DNA from: Hofstenia miamia
Lineage: Eukaryota > Xenacoelomorpha > Acoela
Assembly: GCA_004352715.1 (NCBI GenBank)
Contig: SCFE01000058.1
Span: 1,593,919-1,657,918 of the forward strand
DNA length: 64,000 bases
Direction of reading: 5' to 3'
Part shown: in pieces, positions 9,901 through 22,240 of the stretch
How the letters are laid out: each line of letters starts with the position of its first letter
Numbering within the stretch: the first letter of the stretch is position 1
Program-made: the position numbers and the translations under genes
Notes under the pieces: model-generated
Seen by the model: the letters and a program-made list of their open reading frames with translations, nothing else
Told to the model about the DNA's origin: nothing
Database searches by the model: none

Positions 9901-12900
9901 CAATTTCATGCATTAGTATATTTAATAAAATAATGATAGTACAAACATTTAAATGTATGCTTAAAATATGAACCAAGACCAAATATATTAAGTACATTTT
10001 ACTGACACAGCACAACTGTTCTAAAACTCATTGTGATGAATTGGTATCAATAAATTAATTGGAGAAAACGTTTCCACAAAATAGCTTCATTTAGGATATG
10101 AACATTTCAACATTAACAGTTATTTAATAATGTGGTAGAAGATATATTTAGAGGAGTTTCTTTAGGTTTCATACAATCTGACCGCTTAGTTCTACCATAA
10201 GTGTTCAAGCTCAATTCTCTAAGTTTGCTTAAGGTCACAATATACATGGCACCAACAATTAGTCCAGAAGCTATTGTGTGATCATACGAGAAGCCAACAT
10301 CAATTTCAGTAACTTCCAGAACACAGTGCAATAAAGCAAAACTTAAGAATAAAAATGATACAATCTTACAAACAAAATTCTTCACATCCATCTTTGTTAC
10401 AAATTGAAGAAATTATGGTAGGAAAATCAATCATGATGAGCATAAGATCGAAAAATATATTCAATACAAAAAGTGATTTTTGTAAACGTTTGCATGCAAC
10501 AATTGTTCCGTGGTATGCAGACTATTAAAATTATTGAATTTTTTGAAAGAGAATTAGATGATATATAGAAACTATATAACATAAAAATCTATTATTTCAA
10601 CTGTGAAAAATACAAGGTAATATTTAAAATATTTTAGAATTACATTGCAATTCACGAATATTAAGTAAATATTAAATTTGTAAATCATAGCAATCTAACC
10701 AACAACACAATCTAATCATTTAGGTAATAAGCACATTATTGTACAATATAAACAGTGTATTGTTTCATAAGAGTTTGGATAATGTAAACAACAATTTCGA
10801 AAATTTACAAAAACATAGAGTGCAGTTTTGCATAAATGTATAAACATAAAACACTTGCCAACAGCGATTAGGGGTTTATACTGCATCCAATTACGAGTAG
10901 TCAGTGGAGGCCCCATCTGCAAACATTGCGGAAATGCTCCCACAGTAGAATTTATACACGTTAGTAGGAATCTCAGATGAATAGGTTTTGATCCTTTGAA
11001 AAGACTTAAATTTCTTGAAAATACATGAGTAGGTAGAAAGAGATCGGAAAGACATTGTGGAATTTGCGATGATATGGAACGCAATGGCATAGCATTGGAC
11101 GTAGCTCCCTAAAATTGAAATGACAGTGTTGATAAATATGCTAAAGAAAATTTTTTGCGAAATGAAATGCAATAAACAAAACGTAGTTTACATGCGTGTT
11201 TATAAACGAACTTACAATTGGGTTATTAAACTTCTCAACAAAAATGTTACATCTGGATCCTGATAAAAATGGAACAATAATTATATTCCACTGAAACAAT
11301 CGACCATCACTTGTAACAACTACGACGCTCTTTTCGTTGACTGGAGAGACACACATCCCAACGACTTTATTGGTCCGAGTTACACGAATTAAGTCTGACT
11401 GACATTTTACTCCATACTGCATTTCGGATTCATCAATCAAAGAAAAACTTTCGCCTAGGAACACATATAAATATTACATTGCGATTCGAAAAGCTCAACA
11501 TTTCGAAAACTAGTCAATTGTGTATTTTAGTTATGTAACATACACTGATTGAAGTAATTAGTTAGAGTAAAATAAGTTGAGTTTTGGGACCACAGGAAAA
11601 CATGGAAGCAAAATATATAATAAATAGGTGTGTATCAGATGCAATATGGCAGAGTGGTGCAGAGAATAATAAGTATTTTAACCTACTTTGTATCCTAAAA
11701 GGCTTAAACCACCCACCCCTCATGTCATCAAATGAAGTTATTCGGCTAAATCAAATCGATGAAGAATTACGGTTGAGAATATATTAAGGAAAATCTTCTA
11801 ATGTAAATTCCGCAATTGAATGCATGTAATACATGTAATTGAGAAAATCTAGCTAAAGAAATTGCAAAAGTACACACATTTCAAGCAAATTTTTCTCCTA
11901 AATTTAATGATAATATAAAGCTATGAGGGTTTATTACTAAATTGTGTTCTATTTATATCCGAAGATGTATAAGAAGATAATAGGGTACCGTTTTCAGTGG
12001 GCTTTGCAGCCACATTAGTTTTACGCACTCGTAACGATATGGAACTGTTTTCTTGTAAAGTATAGAAAGCGTCTCGTTGAGAACACGGAAATACCTTAAA
12101 TTAAATATGCAAATGATTAAGCCTAAAGAACATACTCGAAGAAAAGGAGACGCATTGCGATCGAGAAGAACCATGCCCACGACCAATCGCATATCCAAAT
12201 CTATAATATCAATCTCATACGGGAAAAGGATAAGCACGTGATCACGAAGTGACGGCAAAAAAACAAGTTCTAGAGGATTTTCATTTGACGTAATCTCCGA
12301 AGTACTGAACAAGCTATTCCTAAAAAACACTAGTTAGAAAATAAGTATATTCATTGTAATTGACATCTTTCAAATGGTTAAACGTCTTTCATTCGTTCAA
12401 AAACGATTGTCCCAAAATTACAATAAGTGCAAACAAAACAGAGGAACTCATGTTTTTATCTCGAATTTTAGTGAAATACTTAAAGTCTTTTATTGCTTCA
12501 ATTATTAATGAGCAGAGTAAATTTTTGGAGTATTTCAAATTAAAAATATACAGATTTCTTTTGTGAATTAATTGACACGTCTTGCATAGAGACAGCATAT
12601 TAATTGCTCTGTGGAAAAACCTTTTTACCGAAAAGGAATTGAAAAATCATTCACTGGAAACACTTCTTTATCAGAACTTAGGTCAAACCCTATATTTAAA
12701 TGAAGCTTGATTATTTCTTTAATCACATTCAGACAAAATTATGCACTACAAATCAAAAATTACCCAGCATTGACTTTATTCAAGTCGGAAGGAGTGATTG
12801 TGCGTTGACCTTGTTTCGAAATATTCGATTCTTTTTGCAGTTTTTGTGAACGCTTGACAAAATAGAGTTTTTTCCCATCACTTGATGACGACTGCGATAA

Positions 12901-15900
12901 AGTAAAATCATTAATGGTAACTAAGCATTCGCTGGACAAAACTAAAAGTGATTGCAGATAAAATTTTAAGACACCTGGTAAAAAAGGGGTAGTATGCACA
13001 ATTCAAATCAAAGAGAAAAATATACATTGTGAAACTAGGAATTTCATGAAATCCCAAAATGTCAGTGAAATTGTAATTTCATTTACATAACTTCATGAAA
13101 ACTCTAAAATATATACAGGGTGTTTCAAAAGTCCGTTAACAGTAAAACATAGATAAATTAGAATGTAGCGAAGAATTGTCGATTGTTATGATAATTTTCA
13201 GCAATGTATATAACAGTATATTTTGTTAATTCTTTTCCGTCATTTTCAAGAAATGAGCATGTGGAGCTACCATTTATAAGTAAGCCAAAAACATGTCAGA
13301 AGCACGCAATAGAACTTAATAACATATGCATGTACACAGTTGAAGGGGTCTTTGCTATATGCCTATACAATGTCACGATTTTCTATCCATCATTGTGAGT
13401 TAGACAATATAAATATGTGCTTTATACAAAGATTACTACTAATAGAAAAAGACTAGCGGCATTAATTGGAATTTTTCTGTTGCAATTTGTAAGCAGACAG
13501 TCAAAACTACGTGTGCATATTTAGCACATCAGGCATTAGAGGTAACTATGTTGCAACATAAACCACAGAAATTTTGTAATTTTTCAATGTATTTTTATGA
13601 ATGAAAATTAAAATCAAGTGTAGATGTGAATTTGTTATAAACATGTTATCTTACACATAATAAAATGTTGATTTCAAAAAACTTTTCTAATAATTTTTTA
13701 ACCTTAAATGCCCAATGTGCCACACATGGCACATATTGCAATCCACACAAGATTAGAGAACACCATTAATTTTTCTACTGAGATGTATTAGATACACCAC
13801 TTAACACTACATAGCACATCGTTTATAAAAATTCATTTGTGATTGGCCATTAAAGGGTTAAATATCGTCGTTACCACCGTAATACCTCCAATTCTCCTTG
13901 CCAATAACCTGATTTTAAAATCATTGCATATATTTCTCACAGCATTTGATTTTTTATTCGAATGAAAAAATTCCATTAATTGGTTTTAGCGCGTATTTTG
14001 GAACACGTAAAAATGTTCTTTACCGAAGTACTTTAAAAATATCGGCAGTAGTTTTATAATACAAAAAGTAGTAAAAAATTATACATGCATCAAACATGAC
14101 AAATTTCACAAAATTTATAAAGACTACTTACGTAGAAGACTAGAAGAATCAAAGATATTGAAATCGAAGGAAAGAATTTCAAACGTGTAAGATTTCTTCC
14201 ACAACTTTGTGCCCGTGGCTGTATTCCACATAACTAATGAATACTGCGGATGAAGTGCTAACAGAAGATCGCTTGATGCATCTTGCATCGGAACCCATTT
14301 CATATCTAAAAGTTTGATCTTAAAATCAAATCACGTACGGAAAACGATTGCAGTTTGAAATTAATATGTAAACGTGCTAATTCTAGCTGATATTAACGCT
14401 ACTAGCATCTATTATGATTTCTTAAAAATACGAGAGGATTCTATATAGCTTAAAAGTCTATGTTTAACTTTGAGAATTATCTAAAAATTCTATTAACTTA
14501 GCAAATAGTAAGAATCGCTTAAAACGTTTGCTTGAAATAGCAAAATTGTGCTAACACTGGAATTGAATCTATAGATAATAGCTTTTACATCGATGAATAG
14601 CAGGTTGTGTTCGATGATCACTGTGCAACAAATTTTCAGTTTGAACAAAACTCAAGAACGAACGGATGTGCTTTAGAGAAATTTGAGAGCGCTGAGTCCG
14701 AATTTGAACTTGTTTTTTATGTAGACGCCAGGATTTTCTGAAAAAGTATCAGAATTTCTGTTTGAGATAAAATATTCTTTGCATTGTCAAGCATTTTTGC
14801 ACGTAACAAATTTATCTCATATGTCGTCTAATGGGTTATTTTATGAGTTGCAACAACATATTTGTAAAGAATACAGTTCCCCAAGGAAAACCTCGCATAA
14901 TTGGTGATAAAATATTGAAATTTCAACCCAAATGTATTAAACACTTAGCAGCTTTTTACCTAAGCAATTTAATTATGGTTATACAAAAACATTGCTAGTC
15001 TTTAATCTTTTTGCTTTACCACCTACTACAATCACACTATGTGCAAAAACTGATTAGAAGTTCGACGTCGTCGTCTTTTGTGTACTTGTTATGGCTTATC
15101 TCGTTTCAGTGATCAGCAGTTTTTGGCGAAAAATGTCCTGGTAAAATCTCTCACCGTGCTCATCTGAAACAACTTAGAAGTTGTCATGAAAAAATGGTAA
15201 ATGAGAAAGTAGAAAGTGAAATTGAGTGACATCTTGCATCCCATTATGTTGTAGTTGCGCAATAATTTGGTCACTACATCTTCGAAGTAATCAGACTTAT
15301 GTAAACCAATAAAATTTAGCCATACTTGTTTAAAATTTTTCCACGCAGCCAACTCGGTGTCATTGCGAGTTTTGTCAAACAATTCATTCAGGATATGTTT
15401 TTGTATGAACCCCAGCAAACACACCTTCTTGTATTTTGGCATCAGACAATTTGGGAAAACATGCATGCAAAAATTCAAATACAGGAGAATCTTTTCTAAA
15501 GCCCTTAACGAATTGTTTGAATAACCCAAGCTTAATGTGCATAGGTGGCAAAATGATTTTATTTTAAGGGAGCAACGACAAAGCTAACACGTTATATTGA
15601 CCTTCCTCCTCTTCTATTCTCTGCGCCCAGGTCTTCTCAATGTAATGCTTATACGAGCTCTGGAATTCTAGAGGCATAGAAAGTAGCAGTAACAAAGCTA
15701 CGACTTTTAAATGTGCGCACACGTACCAAAATGAGAATGATAATTTAATTTATTCAAAATAAGTTGCAAGTTGTAGTATGTTTTTTTAGGGTGATTGAAT
15801 ATGCTACTGGCACGGATGGATAGCTTTTCCCGTTATGCCGAAGCACGGCTTTGATACTTTTCTTAGAAATGTCTATAAAAAGTCTCCAGTTCGTTTGATC

Positions 15901-18900
15901 GTGGATCATACCAATACTTTGAAATAATGCAGAAACAGCTTTGCAATGGCACAGTTCGCCATCAGCAAAGCAATGGGAAATTAGGTCTTGGCTTCTTTGA
16001 TGATAGAAAGTTAGCTTTGTGTCTCGAGTAAGCGAATTCCATTGTTGTAAGCATAAAGCTAAGAGTTCGCTATTCGACTTGGTCAGATTTAATTCGTGCA
16101 CAAGACCATTTAAGCTTCTTATTGAGTTGAAAGGCATCATCATCATCATCATCATCACAACTCAAGTTTTTAGAATTTTCTCAAGACTCGCACTCTAGTT
16201 AAGGCAAACACGTTGGAGCAGTGAGAAAAGGTAGATCAGCAGAATCTGGGACAGGACAAATAGCAGACGGTAGGTTTGGATACAAATTTTCGTGTTTCTT
16301 TGGTTATAGCCTTTTGTTTTCGTTAAACAAAAATAGCAATCAGTGATGTGGTCTATCTGATCTCGCCAGATCATAGGAACGGCAAATCCCATATATACTT
16401 TCTTCCCCGAAAACCATTTGTTTAGTTTACCACTACAATCTAAACAACAATAGTGTGGAGACCAAAACCTTATCTTTGTCTCCAACCGCACATCCAAAAT
16501 AAGCATGCTACAAACGCTTGATCTTCGCAGTTAAGTTTCATAGATATTTTAGTATATTAATTTCTCCACAAATGTAGCAAAATGTATAAGGATCATTTTT
16601 ACAAGGTCATTTCTTTTTTGGCACTTCAGCTTCCTTATGGGCAAAATTAATGTCTAATTGTATAATGCCGGGAATTACACCATTATACTCTGGATGCGAC
16701 ACTGTTTCAAGTTTAGACCAAAATTAACCACTGGGCGTAAGTGACAGCGCTTACGTAGCAATTACAGCGTGATTGTTATCCAATCTCACTGGCAATTTAT
16801 GCGCGTGATGGCCTAAACTTAACTTCAGTGTTGCATCTAGTGTACTAATCGCGTAGTCCATGATAATACTGTCAATACCATGAGTATAATGGTCTTATAG
16901 CTTACTCACAATAAACTTAATGCAAAAATTATTATTAAAAGAATATCTGCGGTAGTTAAATTACAAGGACTGTTGATTTCTAACTACCTGTAAAGAACAA
17001 CTGTGACAGTCTGTTTCTGTTTATCTAATGGGACCAGACTCGCTATTTTTATAGATATAAGAACTATCGGCAATAGTGCTAATGATGGTTCAGACCTATG
17101 TTTTCAAATTAAATTGTAAAATGCTGAAAAAACCTGACATGTTAGATAAAAATGAATTTCATATTCGTGTTCAGCGAACCAAATTTACCAAAATGAACTC
17201 GTTTTGTCTTTGAGCTTTTTTGTGTTGCACAGTGATGATCTACCACACAATTAGAGGCAATCTAATGATGGAAGGAAGAACAAATTCAAATGAAATTCAA
17301 GGAAAAAATTGAATAAAAATTTAAACTAAAAATATTAGCCTTATACATTGATGAAGCAATAAGAGAAACAAATTGTAATGCTGACGCAAAATTATGCAAG
17401 AATAAGGTAAACACCCTGAACATAAGCTTTTGGAATGTAAATTCAAGCATTATTACATTTTGTCAGCCACGATTGCTACATTTATTTGGAATTTTTATGC
17501 ATTGCTATAATGAACTGAATGTTGTTCATTATAAAAAAATATTTCCATAATATAAGTCGGAAATTGATCATTCTGATGTTCAAAAGTACGATAAATGTTG
17601 AATATTTGGAGTCATATGAAAAAACTGTTAATTGTACATATCTATTCAATATGACGTTGAGAAAGTACGATAAAACACATTTTAACTATTTCAAAAACTT
17701 TTAAATTTTTTTAACATTCACAGCGTTCCCACTGTTTTTAAATAGCTTAACTAAGATATAAAACAATCAATTCTTCAAAATCCCAGAAACAAAGAGCTGA
17801 CTTTAGCATCATCAATGTTTATATAAAAACCTTATAAAAAACATTAAAAAATTGGCGAAACCTTACATTAAGTTAATCCTGAATTTATATATATACACCA
17901 TCAATAAGTTAACAAGCAACAATGTTAAAAAAATTATTAATGTTGCGAAATACCTAAAATAGGTCTCTGCCCATCGCTGAAAGTAGACAATTTTACTGCT
18001 TCAGAGACATTCCATACAATAATACATCCAAGGTTATCGGCACTCGCGACCACTGGAAAATAAGGGGTTGATAAAGAATGGGTGAAGTTTTCTCTACGCC
18101 ACTTTACCTACAATAAGCAAGTTTGAAGTTAATTAAAATTATTTATTATTTAAAGTACATTTTTTAAAGACATTCACTTATTTTCTGTCTCAAAACCTTA
18201 TTGAGTACAAGTAACTTCATTTCAAAAACACCCAGGAATTATTGCATTTCAAAGCCTCGTTTAGTATCATTTTTGCTTATAGAGCTTACAAAAAACCTAT
18301 TAGGCATTGCCTTAGATTATTGCACTGAATACTGAACAATTGAATTTCCAAATAATCTAGATGACGCTTGTATTTAACATCTATTAATTATTTTATTAAG
18401 TTTTAAATGTATTGTTTTTCCTACCGATCAAGAAAATCGTACAAGTAGAAACAATAGGTTGTTCTAAAAACAGAAAAAAGATAAGGTCAAGATCAAATAA
18501 CTACTATTTAACAAAAATAACTGCAAAACCATTCGATTGCTTATTTACAATAATTGAATTGTTGGGGGCAAATATGAAAGCAAAGTTGTTCAAAAAATAA
18601 ATGTTTAAGAAGCACATTCACTGAAAAATTTAGAAAAACAAGAAAGAAAATGAATATTAAATCCTTACCATCACAACACCAGCTTTATGTCCATCAAGTG
18701 TTTGAATTAACTAAAATCACGGTTTAAAGGACTATTTGAATGAGATACAACCTTGAGGTTATGAGAAGAATGGATATTGACTAGATTTCCAGTTCCATAA
18801 GCAATTAAGGAACACCAACCCCTAAAATGAAAATGTAACAAACAAAACCATTTGACCAACTAAAACTATCAGCAAACGTATTATTTCAAGGCGGAATTTA

Positions 18901-19623
18901 GTTTGTTTCAACGCAAACATTATTTTGTCGAACTTAAAATTTATAGTTCCAAATATATAAAATATAAACTAGTACGATACCAGAAATCTTTCAAAATAGA
19001 GTAAAGGCGCTCGACGTTCATAAATAAATTGGACGAAGGCGGAGATTTGAATTTCTGGACGGGCCTGAGTTTTTGACTCTGTAATTTTTCGCAAGCGTTG
19101 TTCAGGACTCAAGCACTAAGCATTTTAGGCGATTTGAATGGGTTTTGGGCAACAACATTTCTAGGAATTTCCTTTCAAATCTACAAGCTGAGACTCAATA
19201 CGCTGAGGTATTTTTAAGCATTTATCAATATGAAATTGCGAATCTGACTTACTTCAATGAAACAAAAATTCTAGTGCTGCAACATGTCCCTTTTATTCGT
19301 GGTACATGGAGCCCTTGTTGGTAAAATTCGAAATTATTTATTTCAATTTATGGCATGAATGTTTAATGTGACTTATGCTTTGTAATGTAAATAAACTCAA
19401 ATTCGTGCAATTGCTTTTCGGCAGCAAATCCCTTGAAGCATTGAAAATTTTCGGCATTAATTTAAAAGTAATAGAAATTAGTGAACAAATATATTTATGA
19501 ATTACATAATTAAAAAGATTTGAAATATATTACAATAAATGTACATAAATCTTACCAGTCGATGGCAAAACATTCACAGAGAGATATGGTTCCAGTGTAA
19601 ATTTTTGGAGTTAATTTTTTCAT
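6974..19623 (-). CDS. WDR11: WD repeat-containing protein 11, N-terminal 698 residues (16 exons, 3' end not in window)
   Basis: Exons in coding order: 19556-19623, 18752-18821, 18669-18710, 17954-18107, 14132-14305, 12764-12941, 12136-12319, 11989-12094, 11216-11454, 10859-11108, 8965-9049, 8790-8887, 8669-8741, 8505-8613, 7125-7280, 6974-7082. Every junction keeps phase. Landmarks that match animal WDR11 in order are DWGW..LIAYG (exons 1-2), GTKLWKKSY (exon 5), IRVTRT and PVNEKS (exon 9), PPLTTRN (exon 10), KPFELWD and LLREM (exon 14), FTDKAGYLY and ISWKGD (exons 15-16). WDR11 has two WD40 beta-propellers. From family knowledge, it works with FAM91A1 in tethering endosome-derived vesicles at the trans-Golgi and has been linked to Hedgehog signalling. 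The ATG directly follows TTTAG, a possible acceptor. The intron after exon 10 has a GC donor. Animal WDR11 is about 1,220 residues, so roughly the last 40% is missing, beyond the left edge or in the gaps. Confidence 0.93.
9227..9660. repeat. 168-bp tandem repeat (2 full copies plus a diverged part)
   Basis: The block starting GATTCAACATCACTCTACTC begins at 9227, 9395 and 9563, a constant period of 168 bp. Copies 1 and 2 are nearly identical; the third diverges after about 35 bp. It lies within WDR11 intron 10. Confidence 0.9.
10113..10391 (-). CDS. Small ORF inside WDR11 intron 10, membrane-protein-like
   Basis: A 92-codon ORF on the same strand as WDR11, not part of its spliced reading frame. 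Residues about 5-23 form a strongly hydrophobic segment (VCKIVSFLFLSFALLHCVL), followed by an acidic stretch and a second hydrophobic segment (ASGLIVGAMYIVTL), then a basic, hydrophilic tail. This fits a two-pass membrane protein or a signal peptide plus one helix. I do not recognise the family. In 70% AT DNA hydrophobic ORFs arise by chance, so a real gene is uncertain. It could be a nested gene, an alternative last exon or noise. Confidence 0.25.
   Translation of the reverse strand: MDVKNFVCKIVSFLFLSFALLHCVLEVTEIDVGFSYDHTIASGLIVGAMYIVTLSKLRELSLNTYGRTKRSDCMKPKETPLNISSTTLLNNC
10853..10858 (-). other. GC-AG intron donor, WDR11 intron 10
   Basis: Exon 10 ends ...GCTGTTG at 10859 and the intron opens GCAAGT, the strong consensus of GC donors. 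Joining to the acceptor at 9050 gives Ala-Val-Gly followed by the conserved next blade in the correct phase. No GT nearby does so. Confidence 0.8.
12942..14131 (-). other. WDR11 intron 5, no clear content
   Basis: This is a 1,190-bp intron. Near 13120 it contains ACAGGGTGTTTCAAAAGTCC, the kind of sequence seen at transposon termini, but no inverted partner is visible. Nothing else is recognisable. Confidence 0.5.
15113..16506 (-). pseudogene. Decayed mobile-element-associated gene ('DEHGER' type) in WDR11 intron 4
   Basis: Fragments on the minus strand, in several frames with stops, occur in the order typical of a large repeated invertebrate gene family of unnamed function: FAVPMIWRDQIDHITDCYFC (16.4 kb), LTKSNSELLALCLQQWN and WRLFIDISKKSIKAVLRHNG (15.8-16.1 kb), a hydrophilic stretch around 15.4-15.6 kb, and MGCKMSLNF with a degenerate DEHGERF-like end near 15.1 kb. 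Such ORFs occur in many copies in arthropod and cnidarian genomes and behave like parts of mobile elements. Several frameshifts and stops show this copy is dead. It has the same orientation as WDR11. The flanking intron DNA (14306-15112 and 16507-17953) shows nothing I recognise. Confidence 0.65.
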
Positions 19624-21847
19624 CTAAAGCACGAAAGATAGTAAATTAAAGAATCGTTTAACTAAGATGAACTATATATTTCTTGCCACACTATCAAATA
19701 GATGCTGACGGCGTTCGATTAATGACTTCAAATTAACTCTATTTAGAGTTTCTTCATAATCGTGGTAACCGCAAATTGACCTAATCAATTAGCAGCAATT
19801 GTTTATGCACTCTTTAATGTTGCATACATTTCTCTACATTATGAGCGGATGCAGAAAAAGATTTTTTAATAATTGCATATCTGCAAGCTTGCAAAATTCA
19901 AATTTTCTCAACCGTCACGCTAAACTGTCATCGTTACAGTTAGGAAGCATTTATTGACGTATTCGATAATAGTGTCTATCGGGAAAACAGAATCTGGTAA
20001 TTAAACAAACTGAAATGAATGCATCCAATTGCATTCTGAATCACTTACTTCAACTTCTTGCAGAAGATTTAATAAGTTCAAACGCTTTTTTGTACCAGTA
20101 TGAATATTCTAACGAAAAGCTGAAAGGTTATTAATACCTCTCCCAGATAAATTTAGGACATCTCCTTGGGACCGTAACACCAAGCATTTGAAAATGACTA
20201 TGAATCCTTTGCCGAACTGTGTGGCACCCCAATAGTAAACTTTTTGTAATTTTATAAGATCAAAATTTTTATTTTAAATAACATTGACCTTTAGTGCTTA
20301 ACTATCATTAATAAATGCTCAATATAATTAGGATCGTCCCCATTACGATAGGCGCAAACAAACAACTTGTCGAAATTACTTTCGCGTGTTTTTAAACCCA
20401 ACTTTATTGGTGGGAAAGAGCTGTTTCAAAGGCTGATTGATTGCGAAATTTTAAATTTGCTTTAAAGGATTGGCATGCGCAAATTGGCTTTTATGTTTAC
20501 ATAATTCTGTAAATATGCGCTTTGTTTATGAATTATCAATTAACTATTAAATACACATTCGTGAGGCAATTTAACACATCATCCAAAATGTTTTCCCGTC
20601 ACCTATATTTGAAATGTAATTATAGCGCTCCACTTAGTAATTTTAGCACATGCATATGCAAAGCAGTTTACGCAGAAACCTTTTTTGACTATTAGTCAAA
20701 ATATTTGACTATAGTAAAATTAGCAAAACCGCAATTTTGACTATAGTCAAAAGATTAACCGAGTGCCACCTCCTTTATTTTGAGTATTGCGCAATTTTGA
20801 TGGCATACAAAATTGAAGTTCGACTGTAGTTTGAATGAAATTGAAAATAGTTCAAATCAAATTAGAAATAGTTTGAATTAAGTTGAGTATAGTTGGATTT
20901 TAACTGAGAATAGTTGGGATCAATTGAAAAACCGTTTTGTGATTCAATCAATAACGTTCATTTTCCTGATTTATCTTCCACATCAAATGTTAATTCGAGG
21001 GTTCAGAATGCCAGTTCGAAAACGCGGCACCTACAAACTTTTGCAAAGAAATCACCGCCGCATGTGAAGCAAATACAAACTGCCCATCATTAGTTACAAA
21101 AAAGGTTTCCTTAAGTCAAATCCTCATAGATAGATTCAGCAGAGGGACAAAACACTAAAGTAGTGTAAGAGCACAAAGAGTCCGAGGCAAAGTGAGTAAA
21201 GTACACAAAACATTTATTATGGCGACTATCGAGGAGCATCCCATGGAAAAATTGGATGCGATGCGTCAATTTTGATTTTAGAGTAAACACTGCTGATTAA
21301 GAGGAAACATCAATTATATTTGTCAGTATTTATCAGCACAGTGGTTAAAATGGAAGATAAAGTATTTGCACAAGTCTGCACGCAGAAAGTCGAGAACTTT
21401 GCACAACATTTTCTTCAGAAGTGAAAAGCTTCTTTCAACTGAGAATGTCGTGGCGATGCACGATTGTCATTTTTGCAAATATGACTGAAATGATATTCGG
21501 CATAGTACAATTCAGCAAACCGTTTTGCTCGATTTTTCGTTGGATATATCCCGAAAACAAAACACTGCAAGTCATTGTGGTTACCTTACTGGGCCATGGC
21601 CACTTCATATATAAGAACAACTTTTGCATGATACGTATTATTAGTTTCTCATCTGTCATCTAATCTCATCAACAAATTTTCAATATCCTTTTCTTTTTCA
21701 AAAAATCCTCATTTATACGCAGAGAGTAGGACAAATTGTAGGGAATATATATATTTTAATGTAAAATTCATATATATCATCGAGCAATACATTACATATA
21801 TATATAATCCTTTTTAATTGGAATAGTTTAGAAATTGATCAACAAAA
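19624..21847. other. Spacer upstream of WDR11
   Basis: No gene recognised. ORFs at 21421-21663 are open on both strands but match nothing I know. The stretch contains the palindromic cluster 20681-20752 and a loose repeat of AATAGTTnnAAT units at 20828-20925. Confidence 0.5.
20681..20752. repeat. Clustered TTGACTA...TAGTCAA palindromes
   Basis: Three related inverted motifs lie within 72 bp: TTTGACTATTAGTCAAA (20684-20700), TTTGACTATAGTAAAA (20704 on) and TTTTGACTATAGTCAAAA (about 20735-20752). They lie about 1.1 kb upstream of the WDR11 start. They could be protein-binding sites, hairpins or transposon termini; the function is unknown. Confidence 0.5.
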
Positions 21848-22240
21848 TTGAAACTGATAAAGATGTCAACCTATCATTTATCATCGATATGTAGAATTAA
21901 AACAAAAGAAACTGATAATTTTTTAAGTTTTTTAAATAGTATTTGCAAAGAAATTCAATTTAAAATTGATCATGAAATTGATTGCAGTTTGAACTTTCAG
22001 GATATAACATCGAAGATTTACAAACTGCACAAATTTTACAAAGAGCCTAGACAAACTTATTAAAGACCTCATGAAAAACTGCTATCCACAAAATTTAATC
22101 AATAAAGTGATTAATACAACATTTAAATACAATAACTATAAAACACAAAATATTTTCACAAACAAAGATAAAGGGCAAACTTGTAGAATAGCGACACGCG
22201 GACTAAATAAACACTAATTTAGGGTCAAAAACGATAGGAA
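21848..22240 (+). mobile_element. Penelope-like element reverse-transcriptase fragment
   Basis: The frame reads FLSFLNSICKEIQFKIDHEI, then SLNFQDI and YKLHKFYKEPRQTY, which parallels the FLN..IKF..E.E....FLDL.I..........YRKPT.T block of Penelope-like retroelement RTs. Downstream, ...LINKVI... in another frame continues the pattern. The fragment is 5'- and 3'-truncated with frameshifts. Confidence 0.6.

Noticed and set aside
16135-16158. Poly-Met start of a minus-strand ORF
   Set aside because: It is a (CAT)n/(ATG)n microsatellite preceding the decayed element frame, not a real start.
21421-21663. Overlapping ORFs open on both strands
   Set aside because: No family resemblance and no splice context; treated as chance.
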